From an uncultured Veillonella sp. (GTDB lineage: Bacteria > Bacillota > Negativicutes > Veillonellales > Veillonellaceae), in contig CAKPXN010000008.1 of the NCBI GenBank assembly GCA_934202095.1, forward strand, positions 1 through 42,017: a DNA stretch of 42,017 bases, written 5' to 3'. The notes beneath the pieces were generated by a model. The model was not told the DNA's origin. It saw nothing but the letters and a program-made list of their open reading frames with translations, and searched no databases. Numbering within the stretch: position 1 is the stretch's first letter; every line of letters begins with the position of its first letter. The translations under genes were made by a program, and so were the position numbers. Shown piece after piece: positions 8,081 through 15,038 of this stretch.

Positions 8081-9709
8081 ATGGCAACACGTCGCATTTG
8101 GAATCAAAGTGAAATCAAGACAAACCCGTTATTTTCTAAATTACGCAGCACCATTGAAACTGCGTTTTACGGCAATAACGTAAAACCTGTTACATCTGTA
8201 GCAGAAGCGTATACATTGGCAACGCAAGAACCAGGTGTCATTCTTCTTGATATGCCTGTATTTAAACCGGAAGAACAAGGTTTACCAGCTGACGCTAAAA
8301 TTCTCGTAACTAATGATGGTAAAACGACTGGCCGTTATGCGAAGGCTCGCCGTATCATTGGGGATGAAGGCATTGATGAGGTTGAATTAGCAGGTATCGC
8401 TCGCGATGCTGTGTATGATAGCCGCAATAAAGAATGGATTTCTACACAAGTTGTGGTTGGTCTTGATGAAAAATTTACGGCTCGCGCTCATCTTATGATT
8501 CCAAAGGATCATGCATCCATCATGTACTCTTGGGTTATGAACTTTAAATTCTTTGACGATGCGGTAAAAGAATTCTACAATAACAGCCAAGATATTCCAG
8601 AAGGGGATATTTACATTTATTCTGATCCTGATTATGTTGTGCCAGGTCATCCAGGTGGACTTGCCATTTTTGACCCAGCTCATAACTGCGCTATGATTCT
8701 TGGCATGCGTTACTTTGGGGAACATAAAAAAGGCACATTGACATTGGCCTGGTCCTTGGCAAACCGCTATGGCTACGTAGCCTGCCACGGTGGCATGAAA
8801 CGCTATAACCTTAAAAATGGTGAGTCTTTCACAATTGGCGTATTCGGACTATCCGGCTCCGGTAAATCTACATTGACTCACGAAAAACACAATGGTCGTT
8901 ACGATATCTCCATCTTGCATGACGATGCGTACATCATCAATACTAATGACTTGTCCTCCGTTGCGATGGAACCAACATACTTTGATAAAATGCAGGACTA
9001 TCCTGTAGAACACCCTGCTAATAAATATTTGCTAACATTGCAAAACGTGGGCGTTACCCTCGATGAAAATGGCAACAAGGTCGTATTGGCTGAGGACGTG
9101 CGCAACAACAATGGCCGCGCTATTAAATCCCAATTCTGGACAGATAATCGCGTAAACCATGTGGACGAACCGGTTAATGCCATCGTGTGGTTGATGAAAG
9201 ATAAAACGTTGCCACCAATCCTTAAAATCGACGACCCTGTATTGGCTTCCACTATGGGTGCAACCCTTGCAACACGCCGCTCCACTGCGGAAAAACTCGA
9301 TGCCAACGTCGATCCAAATGCACTCGTTATCGAACCATACGCAAACCCATTCCGTACCTATCCACTAGTTCGTGATTATGAAAGCTACAAAAAACTCTTC
9401 AAAGAATGTGGCGTAGACTGCTACATCATGAACACTGGATTCTTCCTTGAAAAGAAAATCCCTAAAGAAGTAACCCTTGATCTATTAGAACGCTTAGTAG
9501 AAGGTGATCTACAATTCGAACCATTCGGTGCCTATGAAAACCTATCCTATGTAGAAGTGCCAGGATTCGAACCACCATTCGACGTACGCGAATACCATCA
9601 CCAACTACACCAAGCCTTCGAATTCCGCTCTGAATACGTGGAAAAACTTAAAGATGGTAAAAATGAATTACCACACGAAGTACTTGATGTACTAAAAACT
9701 TTAATGTAA
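8081..9709 (+). CDS. pckA: Phosphoenolpyruvate carboxykinase (ATP type)
   Basis: The enzyme interconverts oxaloacetate plus ATP and PEP plus CO2 plus ADP, linking C4-dicarboxylates to sugar synthesis. The 542-aa protein shows TGRYAKARR (about 83-91, substrate Arg region), EHKKG (214-218, metal-binding Lys), a His in ACHGGMK, the P-loop GLSGSGKST (256-264) and an acidic kinase-2 pair HDDAY (281-282). The nucleotide site is followed by NRVNHVDEP and MNTGFF. It is divergent from E. coli PckA: the usual DDEHGW is replaced by HDDAYI. The ATG at 8081 is 6 nt from AGGTGAGG; a GTG at 8069 inside that site is unlikely. Its terminator is unusual. Confidence 0.88.
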   Translation: MATRRIWNQSEIKTNPLFSKLRSTIETAFYGNNVKPVTSVAEAYTLATQEPGVILLDMPVFKPEEQGLPADAKILVTNDGKTTGRYAKARRIIGDEGIDEVELAGIARDAVYDSRNKEWISTQVVVGLDEKFTARAHLMIPKDHASIMYSWVMNFKFFDDAVKEFYNNSQDIPEGDIYIYSDPDYVVPGHPGGLAIFDPAHNCAMILGMRYFGEHKKGTLTLAWSLANRYGYVACHGGMKRYNLKNGESFTIGVFGLSGSGKSTLTHEKHNGRYDISILHDDAYIINTNDLSSVAMEPTYFDKMQDYPVEHPANKYLLTLQNVGVTLDENGNKVVLAEDVRNNNGRAIKSQFWTDNRVNHVDEPVNAIVWLMKDKTLPPILKIDDPVLASTMGATLATRRSTAEKLDANVDPNALVIEPYANPFRTYPLVRDYESYKKLFKECGVDCYIMNTGFFLEKKIPKEVTLDLLERLVEGDLQFEPFGAYENLSYVEVPGFEPPFDVREYHHQLHQAFEFRSEYVEKLKDGKNELPHEVLDVLKTLM

Positions 9710-9840
9710 CACTATAGTTAAATACAAAACAGCCCGTCACAAATGACACGCTACTGCGCTAAAGCGGAGCCCGAAGTCATTTGTGACGGGCTGTTTTTCC
9801 TTTATCAATTATGCTTATACATTAAAGTTTTTAGTGCATT
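9686..9840. repeat. Extended inverted repeat containing the 3' end of pckA
   Basis: Outside the terminator stem the arms stay related. ACTAAAAACTTTAATGTA (9691-9708), which contains the pckA stop codon, has its exact complement at 9818-9835. The arms are about 62 and 65 nt around the 28-nt core. The distal arm is thus an inverted copy of the gene end. Confidence 0.75.
9730..9798 (+). terminator. pckA terminator with 18-bp stem and inserted core
   Basis: A perfect 18-bp stem, CAGCCCGTCACAAATGAC (9730-9747) with its complement at 9776-9793, is followed by TTTTT. The 28-nt loop contains the core sequence that recurs at 9853. The stem is the inner part of a longer inverted repeat. Confidence 0.85.
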
Positions 9841-9875
9841 GGCGTGAGGGAGGCTACTGCGCTAAAGCGGAGCCC
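9750..9875 (+). repeat. Two direct copies of a 23-nt core
   Basis: An identical 23-nt sequence beginning GCTACTGCGCTAAAGCGG and ending AGCCC occurs at 9750-9772 (inside the terminator loop) and at 9853-9875 (just outside the distal arm). It has a small internal hairpin, CGCT-AA-AGCG. Confidence 0.85.
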
Positions 9876-10051
9876 AACGTTAAAACATTATGATTGATGA
9901 AATAAAATTTTATCATATTGATATAGGTGAATGATTACCGTATGTAGAATTAGTTTCATAGGGAAATTAGTACACATATAGATATCTAATTCCTGATGAT
10001 TATAGGAATTAGATATCTGACGAATTATGAGAATATAATGAGGAAGTGTAT
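9876..10051. other. A+T-rich intergenic DNA with a 15-bp inverted repeat
   Basis: The only structure seen is AGATATCTAATTCCT (9980-9994) with its perfect complement at 10004-10018 around a 9-nt loop. No T-run follows, so it is more likely an operator or a DNA hairpin than a terminator. Confidence 0.5.
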
Positions 10052-10195
10052 TTGAAAAACATTGTTATAATGGGAATAGAAGGTGATATTTTTTTAGAAT
10101 TCACGCAAGTTTTAATTGACAATTGTCCTCTCAACAAATATACTTATGATAGTTTAAAACATATTTATAAGATAGGATTTAAAACCCGTAAATAA
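10052..10195 (+). CDS. Possible small hypothetical protein (47 aa, TTG start)
   Basis: A TTG 7-9 nt after GAGGAAG opens a 47-codon frame ending at TAA 10193-10195. The predicted product starts MKNIVIMGIEGDIFLEF and ends KHIYKIGFKTRK, mixed and mildly basic with no motif I recognise. It lies 81 nt upstream of the CooS-like gene on the same strand. The weak start and small size make it uncertain. Confidence 0.3.
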   Translation: MKNIVIMGIEGDIFLEFTQVLIDNCPLNKYTYDSLKHIYKIGFKTRK

Positions 10196-10247
10196 GGTGG
10201 ATTTAACTTAGATAGAAGAAGAATATGTTTTCTTGTTATTAGCGGTT

Positions 10248-10261
10248 GGCCTACGTAGGCC
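10248..10261. promoter_or_regulatory. 14-bp palindrome just upstream of the cooS ribosome site
   Basis: GGCCTACGTAGGCC is a perfect palindrome ending 3 nt before the AGGAGG site (10265-10270). It could be an operator or an mRNA hairpin that affects initiation. Confidence 0.35.
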
Positions 10262-10276
10262 CCTAGGAGGTTTAAA

Positions 10277-12439
10277 ATGAGTAAAGACGTGGAAAATAAA
10301 AACACCCATGACCATAGCCATGGCGAACATCATCATTGCCATTGCGGCGGTCATCATCACCATCATGACCATGACCACAATCATGATCATGAACATCATC
10401 ACGACCATGACCATGGTCACGATCATAGCCATGAAAAGGCTTTGCCTACAGATAAATGGGTGCCACACACTCATGAACCAGGCGTGCCTCATGAACATGG
10501 CGTAAATGATTATCTTAAGGCTGTTGCTGAGTATCGCAAAACATGGCCTACTAAGCAAGATGTTATTGAGCAAACTCCGGATCCTGCTGTACGCGAAATG
10601 ATTCTTCGTATGGAGCAAATCGGTTGCGACACTGTATTCGACCGTTTCGATAAACAACAACCTCAATGTGCGTTCGGTATTGCTGGCGTATGTTGTCGTA
10701 TTTGTTTCATGGGTCCATGTAAAATTACGCCTAAGAGTCCACGCGGTGTCTGCGGTGCCGATGCTGACCTTATCGTAGCTCGTAACATGACACGTGCTGC
10801 TGCTGGTGGTTTGACTCAACATGGAGCACATGCTCGTGAAATTTTGATTTCTTTGAAAGCTGCCGCTAATGATCAATTGGATATTCCAATTTTGGGCGAA
10901 GAAAAAATCCGTACTGTATGTAAAGCTTTCAACATCCCTGAAGAAGGTCGTTCTTTGAAAGAAGTAGCTAATGATTTAGCAGACGTTCTATTAGAAGATT
11001 TGAGCCGCGCATTGCCAGGCGAATATAAAACAATTACAGCAATGGCGCCTGCTGAACGTCGTGAAGTTTGGAAAAACTTGGATATCTTACCTATTTCCGC
11101 GTACAATGAAGCATTTGATGCATATCATCGTACATGTGTAGGTACAGATGGCGATTGGGAAAGCAACATGAAACAATTCTTGCGTTGCGGTCTTGCTTTC
11201 ACATTCACAGGCGTAGTGGCAGCAGACATCGCAACAGATGCATTGTTCGGCCAAGGTGGTCGTCGTACATCCAAAGTTAATATTGGTGCTTTGAAAAAAG
11301 GTTATGTTAACATCGCTGTACATGGTCACTTGCCAACATTAGTATCCCAAATTTGTACAATTGGTGCTTCCGAAGAATACCTAGAAAAAGCGAAAGCTAT
11401 TGGTGCTAAAGGTATCCAATTCTACGGTATCTGCTGCTCTGGTTTGTCCAGTATGTACCGTTATGAAAATGTTATTCCATTGTGTAATGCTATCGGTGCT
11501 GAGCTTGTACTTGGTACAGGCGCTCTTGATTGCTGGGTAGCTGACGTTCAAGACGTTTACCCTGCTATCATGGACGTAGCACGTTGCTTCAACACAAAAG
11601 TTATTACTACATCTGATGCAGCTCGTTTACCAGGTGCAGAACACATCGGTTACGATCATCACCATACTAACTTGGCTGAAACAAAAGAATTGGCTCGCAA
11701 AATCTTGGATCGCGCTCTTGAAGCTCATGAATTGCGCAAAGGTATGCCTGTATTCATTCCGCCATACGAAATCACTGCAGAAGTTGGTTTCTCTCCAGAA
11801 TCCACTGTTAAACATTATGGTTCCTTCAAACCATTGGCAGAGGCTTTAAAATCTGGTAAAGTTCGTGGTATCGTTAACGTAGTAGGTTGTTCCAACCCTC
11901 GCGTTATCTACGAAAAAGCAACTGTAGATATCGTTGATACACTTATTAAAAATGGCTGTATCATCTTAACAAATGGTTGCGCATCCTTCCCATTGATGAA
12001 ACTTGGTTACTGTAATACAGATGCTATTAAAAAATGTAGCCCTGCATTGCAAGAGTTCTTAGGCGATGACCAACCGCCAGTATGGCATGTTGGCGAATGT
12101 GTAGATAATGCACGTTCCTCTGGTATCTTCGGTGGTATCGCAGCTGAACTTGGCCTTAACTTGCCACAATTGCCATTCGCAATGTCTAGCCCTGAATGGT
12201 CCAACGAAAAAGGTATCGATGCATCCCTGGGCTTCCGCTTGATGGGGATCAACTCCTACCACTGCGTTGAGCCACCTACACAAGGCTCTGATGCTGTTAC
12301 AAAATGGTTGAAAGAAGACACTAAAGACATCCTAGGTTCTGTTATGTATGTAAATACAGATCCAGTAAAAGTTGCTGAAAAAATCTTAGCAGACATCGAT
12401 GAAAAACGTGCTGCTTTAGGTTGGGCAGAAGTAAAATAA
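10277..12439 (+). CDS. cooS: CooS-type Ni-Fe CO dehydrogenase homologue with His-rich N-terminus
   Basis: The 720-aa protein matches the anaerobic CODH catalytic subunit (CO + H2O to CO2 + 2e-). D- and B-cluster cysteines are all present: C131, C139, C140, C143, C148 and C159 (CAFGIAGVCCRICFMGPC). C-cluster elements present are VHGH (348-351), GICC (384-387), C538 (VVGCSN), C568 (TNGCAS) and C608 (HVGECVDNAR), plus K645. The cysteine expected in DxQC, equivalent to Cys333 of Carboxydothermus CODH-II, is Asp426 (VADVQDVYP), and the usual TGNE after GICC is SGLS. Residues 11-52 contain 24 His, absent from typical CooS and suggestive of nickel storage. No cooC, cooF or acs genes are nearby. CODH activity is therefore uncertain. 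Confidence 0.85.
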   Translation: MSKDVENKNTHDHSHGEHHHCHCGGHHHHHDHDHNHDHEHHHDHDHGHDHSHEKALPTDKWVPHTHEPGVPHEHGVNDYLKAVAEYRKTWPTKQDVIEQTPDPAVREMILRMEQIGCDTVFDRFDKQQPQCAFGIAGVCCRICFMGPCKITPKSPRGVCGADADLIVARNMTRAAAGGLTQHGAHAREILISLKAAANDQLDIPILGEEKIRTVCKAFNIPEEGRSLKEVANDLADVLLEDLSRALPGEYKTITAMAPAERREVWKNLDILPISAYNEAFDAYHRTCVGTDGDWESNMKQFLRCGLAFTFTGVVAADIATDALFGQGGRRTSKVNIGALKKGYVNIAVHGHLPTLVSQICTIGASEEYLEKAKAIGAKGIQFYGICCSGLSSMYRYENVIPLCNAIGAELVLGTGALDCWVADVQDVYPAIMDVARCFNTKVITTSDAARLPGAEHIGYDHHHTNLAETKELARKILDRALEAHELRKGMPVFIPPYEITAEVGFSPESTVKHYGSFKPLAEALKSGKVRGIVNVVGCSNPRVIYEKATVDIVDTLIKNGCIILTNGCASFPLMKLGYCNTDAIKKCSPALQEFLGDDQPPVWHVGECVDNARSSGIFGGIAAELGLNLPQLPFAMSSPEWSNEKGIDASLGFRLMGINSYHCVEPPTQGSDAVTKWLKEDTKDILGSVMYVNTDPVKVAEKILADIDEKRAALGWAEVK

Positions 12440-12447
12440 TATAGATA

Positions 12448-12528
12448 AAAGACCCTCTCCATAATCCTCCACCGCCCAGGTCTGTTCCTTTGGAACAGGG
12501 GCAAAGTCGGATTCTGAAGAGGGTCTTT
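12448..12528 (+). terminator. cooS terminator with recurring GGTCTG...CAAAGTCGGA core
   Basis: AAAGACCCTCT (12448-12458) pairs with AGAGGGTCTTT (12518-12528), and the stem continues inward to ATAATCC/GGATTCT. The roughly 40-nt loop holds GGTCTG, a hairpin CTGTTCC-TTT-GGAACAG and CAAAGTCGGA. Weak complementarity continues outward to the cooS stop (AATAATATAG with CTAATAATTA). Confidence 0.7.
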
Positions 12529-12555
12529 AACTAATAATTATGTGTGAAAGTAGAA

Positions 12556-12592
12556 AAAAGAGATAGCAGACAATTTGTCCGCTATCTCTTTT
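12556..12592. terminator. Bidirectional terminator-like hairpin
   Basis: AAAAGAGATAGCAGAC (12556-12571) pairs with GTCCGCTATCTCTTTT (12577-12592) with one G-T pair and a 5-nt loop. It separates the cooS region from the small-peptide gene and could stop transcription in either direction. Confidence 0.65.
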
Positions 12593-12675
12593 AATCAAAA
12601 GCTCATTACCTTAATCTATTACATCATTTATAACTCTGCTATACTAATACCAGGAGTCATTGACGTGAGTTAAGT

Positions 12676-12695
12676 TCATCACCGAAAGGTGGTGA
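12676..12695 (+). promoter_or_regulatory. GAAA-tetraloop hairpin over the ribosome site of the 25-aa peptide
   Basis: TCATCACC (12676-12683), loop GAAA and GGTGGTGA (12688-12695) form an 8-bp stem with one G-T pair. The Shine-Dalgarno GGTGG lies wholly in the stem, 4 nt before the ATG, so translation should be limited unless the hairpin opens. A possible -10 TATACT lies at 12640-12645. Confidence 0.6.
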
Positions 12696-12699
12696 TACT

Positions 12700-12777
12700 A
12701 TGAGTAAATTCGAGAAGGTTTATATAATTCTTTTTGTAATTTCCATAGTTGTATCCATCTTAAGTTTATTCAAATAA
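12700..12777 (+). CDS. 25-aa hydrophobic peptide, type I toxin-like (holin-like toxin)
   Basis: The ORF encodes MSKFEKVYIILFVISIVV followed by SILSLFK: a short charged N-terminus and one membrane span. Size and pattern resemble the small holin-like toxins of Firmicutes (M-x-x-(Y/F)-E followed by a hydrophobic helix), which are often type I toxins controlled by antisense RNA. Support comes from the SD-sequestering hairpin, a 12-bp 3'-end hairpin (CTTAAGTTTATT with AATAAACTTAAG, overlapping the stop) and a terminator-like stem at 12788. The family assignment rests on pattern, not on a search, and the antisense RNA has not been located. Confidence 0.6.
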   Translation: MSKFEKVYIILFVISIVVSILSLFK

Positions 12778-12787
12778 ACTTAAGAAA

Positions 12788-12829
12788 CGCCTAACGTAAT
12801 AAGTACTGGTAATACTTACACGTTAGGCG
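12788..12829. terminator. Long hairpin after the 25-aa peptide gene
   Basis: CGCCTAACGT (12788-12797) pairs with ACGTTAGGCG (12820-12829), with a second inner stem TAAGTA/TACTTA. The downstream T-tract is weak (CATCTCATTTT). It probably ends the toxin-like transcript. Confidence 0.55.
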
Positions 12830-12943
12830 CATCTCATTTTACTGATTTTTAGATGAGCCTAACGCTCGCACACGTCAATGGCTCTCTTGATATGTATAGT
12901 ATACCTCAATAACAACATAAAAACAACATAGGTATATAATAAC

Positions 12944-13729
12944 TTATAGTACAATAGTTTCTCCATCCTCAGGGACTGCTACATGGCTTTCGATATTGGT
13001 GCCTTTGATAAACTTGTGCACATCCTTACGGCTTGTTGCTGTATGATTAACTGTATCCATATGAACAGCGATGATTTTAGCTTCTGGTTTGCGTACTACC
13101 ATGCGGCCAATATCTTTTGTACCCATAATAATACTATCTTCAAAGCCCAAAATTTGAGCATATCCCGTATTCATAATAATAACATTAGGGTCGAAGCGAA
13201 GAAGGGCCTTCTCTACATCGCTTGTCCATACTGTATCGCCTACAAGGTACACAGTTGGTTCGTCTTCTGCTTCAAAAATAACGCCCATTGCATCGCCTGC
13301 TAATGGTGCGAGAACTGGATTTGCATACATTTCTACAGTGCCGTGTGAGCCACCTGTTTTTCTTAATGTGATACCATTAAACTCAAGACTTTCAAAAATG
13401 ATGCGTACATCATTAAAACCTTGTGAAGTAATAAGCTCTTTGTCTGCTGTATTTTGTACAAAAATAGGAAGTGATTTTGGAATAGAATTGATTGCCGTAT
13501 CATCCCAATGATCGAGATGTGTATGTGTAACGACTACTGCAGTTACGTTGCTTAATAAATCGTCCATTGATACAGGCAAATCAACCATAGGCATTCTTTG
13601 TTGATGATTAAATGTTCCTTCAAAGCCAGGATAAGTATCTTTTGGTGCTAAGAATGGATCAATAAGAAATGTTGTGTTTTTTATTGTTAATTTTCCTGTT
13701 GCATTTCGAATGTGAGTATATTGTGTCAT
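12944..13729 (-). CDS. MBL-fold metal-dependent hydrolase (UlaG-like)
   Basis: The 261-aa protein has the metallo-beta-lactamase signature THTHLDHWDD (His69, His71, Asp73, His74). Further ligand segments are GGSHGTVEM, YLVGDTVW and AVHMDTVNHT, and the overall pattern is that of UlaG/YtnP-like cytoplasmic hydrolases. The substrate is unknown. The start at 13729 follows AAGGAGAT; the frame stays open further upstream but lacks a ribosome site there. It is divergent from a TetR-type gene with 161 nt between them, which suggests local control by that regulator. Confidence 0.82.
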   Translation of the reverse strand: MTQYTHIRNATGKLTIKNTTFLIDPFLAPKDTYPGFEGTFNHQQRMPMVDLPVSMDDLLSNVTAVVVTHTHLDHWDDTAINSIPKSLPIFVQNTADKELITSQGFNDVRIIFESLEFNGITLRKTGGSHGTVEMYANPVLAPLAGDAMGVIFEAEDEPTVYLVGDTVWTSDVEKALLRFDPNVIIMNTGYAQILGFEDSIIMGTKDIGRMVVRKPEAKIIAVHMDTVNHTATSRKDVHKFIKGTNIESHVAVPEDGETIVL

Positions 13730-13851
13730 AGTTATCTCCTTAATTGAATTATTGTCGATTTGATTGAATAGATTACTATTTGTAATCTCTAGAACTAGTG
13801 TACCTTGTTTTGTTATACTAGTCTCAACAATAATTAACACTATGTTTATTA

Positions 13852-13878
13852 ATAGACACATTGTATAAAAGTGTCTAT
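13852..13878. promoter_or_regulatory. Candidate TetR-family operator
   Basis: ATAGACAC (13852-13859) and GTGTCTAT (13871-13878) are perfect inverted 8-mers with an 11-nt spacer, 12 nt before the TetR ATG. A second imperfect pair, ACTAGTGTA...TATACTAGT, lies at about 13795-13823 between the divergent genes. Confidence 0.45.
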
Positions 13879-13890
13879 ATTGGAGGTTAT

Positions 13891-14490
13891 ATGATAACTC
13901 GAAAAGAAATGACACGTATGTTGTTAAAAGAAGGCTTGCTTAGTTGTTTAGCAAACAATTCTTTTGAGTCTGTAACAGTAACATCGTTGTGTAAAGCTTC
14001 GGGTATAACTCGTTCTACTTTTTATTTACACTATAGTAATATCATGGAAATTGTTGATGATTTAGTGGATGATGCAATCGCTTATTCAAAGCCAGGAATG
14101 GTAGATAACAACAATTTACAAACTATAGCCAACACCTTATCAGCTGCTTCTAATTCTGTTTTGTTGAGAGAAGCATACGATTCTATTTTTGATAGATTGC
14201 CTTTATGTCAGCGTATTATACGACATAAAAAGTATTTACCTTTATTTTTAGATGAACAAATTTCAGAATATGTATTACAACGCATTATAGGATGTGAAAA
14301 AGATCGACAAGGACTCGTTATGGCAGAAGCCCTTGGGGTTTCATTTGATGTAGGGGTATCCGTTTTTGTATTTTTAGTACACGGTCTATATGCTGTTAAT
14401 AAACAATATAAATGGTCTCAGAGCGATGAGTGGTTAGAAGCCCAGAAAATTATTTTTGAACTCGTTTATCGTGGGTTACAAAGAAAATAA
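13891..14490 (+). CDS. TetR/AcrR-family transcriptional regulator
   Basis: The 199-aa protein has an N-terminal helix-turn-helix, SFESVTVTSLCKASGITRSTFYLHYSN (about residues 24-50), in the TetR/AcrR pattern. A C-terminal all-helical ligand/dimer domain resembles the TetR_C-type region of DhaS/YbiH-like members (RIIRHKKYLPLFLDEQ). The ATG at 13891 is preceded by GGAGG; the frame upstream to 13861 has no ribosome site and overlaps the candidate operator. The probable target is the divergent MBL hydrolase gene and itself. Confidence 0.8.
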   Translation: MITRKEMTRMLLKEGLLSCLANNSFESVTVTSLCKASGITRSTFYLHYSNIMEIVDDLVDDAIAYSKPGMVDNNNLQTIANTLSAASNSVLLREAYDSIFDRLPLCQRIIRHKKYLPLFLDEQISEYVLQRIIGCEKDRQGLVMAEALGVSFDVGVSVFVFLVHGLYAVNKQYKWSQSDEWLEAQKIIFELVYRGLQRK

Positions 14491-14544
14491 GCATATAAGG
14501 TTTTCACATAGTTTCTTGGTGCATCTTAGGCAATACATGCTATC

Positions 14545-14578
14545 CTAAAAATTAGAACAGGCCTGTTCTAATTTTTAG
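14545..14578. terminator. 34-bp perfect palindrome after the TetR gene
   Basis: CTAAAAATTAGAACAGG is followed directly by its complement CCTGTTCTAATTTTTAG with no spacer. The T-rich 3' side makes it a plausible terminator for the TetR gene. Perfect palindromes of this length are rare and may also form a cruciform. Confidence 0.55.
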
Positions 14579-14593
14579 AAGAGGTATATGGAC

Positions 14594-14940
14594 GAGGTCA
14601 AGGTCTAGCCGCAGACCGTTTTGTTTGTTTAGAACGTATAAATTTATGGATTACCGTGATTGCTGTAATAAGAAAATATAATTCACCATGTAGATGATCA
14701 AATTCACATCTAATTTTTAATGAAATAACCCCCTCAGAGAGTCCGACTTTGCTAGGCCAAGGCCTAGCCGCAGGCCGTTGTGTTTATTTAGAATATATAA
14801 ATTCATGAGTTACCGTAATTGCTGTGGCAGAAAATATAATTTACTATGTGATGCTCTAATACAGATCTAAATTCCAATAAAAGAACACCCGCAATTATCC
14901 GACTTTACTAGGTCAAGGCCCTAGGCCGCAGACCGTTAAA
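14594..14940 (+). repeat. Imperfect tandem repeat, period about 158 bp
   Basis: Three copies of GAGGTCAAGG-like sequence plus a CCGCAGACCGTT-like block start at 14595, 14754 and 14910. Unit 1 and unit 2 also share AGAAAATATAATTCACCATG (14671) versus AGAAAATATAATTTACTATG (14829) and a TATAAATT(T/C)ATG block. The third copy is partial. No ORF of note lies inside. The repeat fills the 543-nt gap between the TetR gene and narK. Confidence 0.75.
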
Positions 14941-15038
14941 GTAGCTGGAGGATAATTGTGGGTGTCTTTTATTACCAAGTTTAGATAGTAAATTATATTT
15001 TCTATTCCGCAGTTATAAGGTTACGCCATGAATTTATA
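14764..15038. repeat. Extended inverted repeat at the 3' end of narK
   Basis: TATAAATTCATG (14796-14807) and AGAAAATATAATTTACTAT (14829-14847) in tandem unit 2 have exact complements at 15027-15038 and 14985-15003. The second block of the pair lies at the narK stop codon (15034-15036). The arms flank the narK terminator and its core, repeating the arrangement seen at pckA and the carbonic anhydrase gene. Confidence 0.75.
14885..14965 (-). terminator. narK terminator with GGTCTG...AAAGTCGGA core
   Basis: ACACCCGCAATTATCC (14885-14900) pairs with GGATAATTGTGGGTGT (14950-14965), 16 bp with one G-T pair. T-rich tracts lie on both sides. The loop, read on the minus strand, contains GGTCTGCGGCCTAGGGCC and TAAAGTCGGA, matching the cooS and carbonic anhydrase terminator loops. 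Confidence 0.75.

Noticed and set aside
9750..9875. Insertion sequence or MITE at pckA
   Set aside because: No transposase, no target-site duplication and the arms derive from the local gene end rather than from fixed element termini.
10208..10876. 222-codon minus-strand frame opposite the cooS start
   Set aside because: It is the mirror of the His-rich repeat (CAT codons read as ATG, giving Met-rich protein), has no ribosome site and lies over a well-supported gene.
14594..14940. CRISPR array
   Set aside because: The repeats are about 158 bp, only two to three copies, and without unique spacers of regular length.
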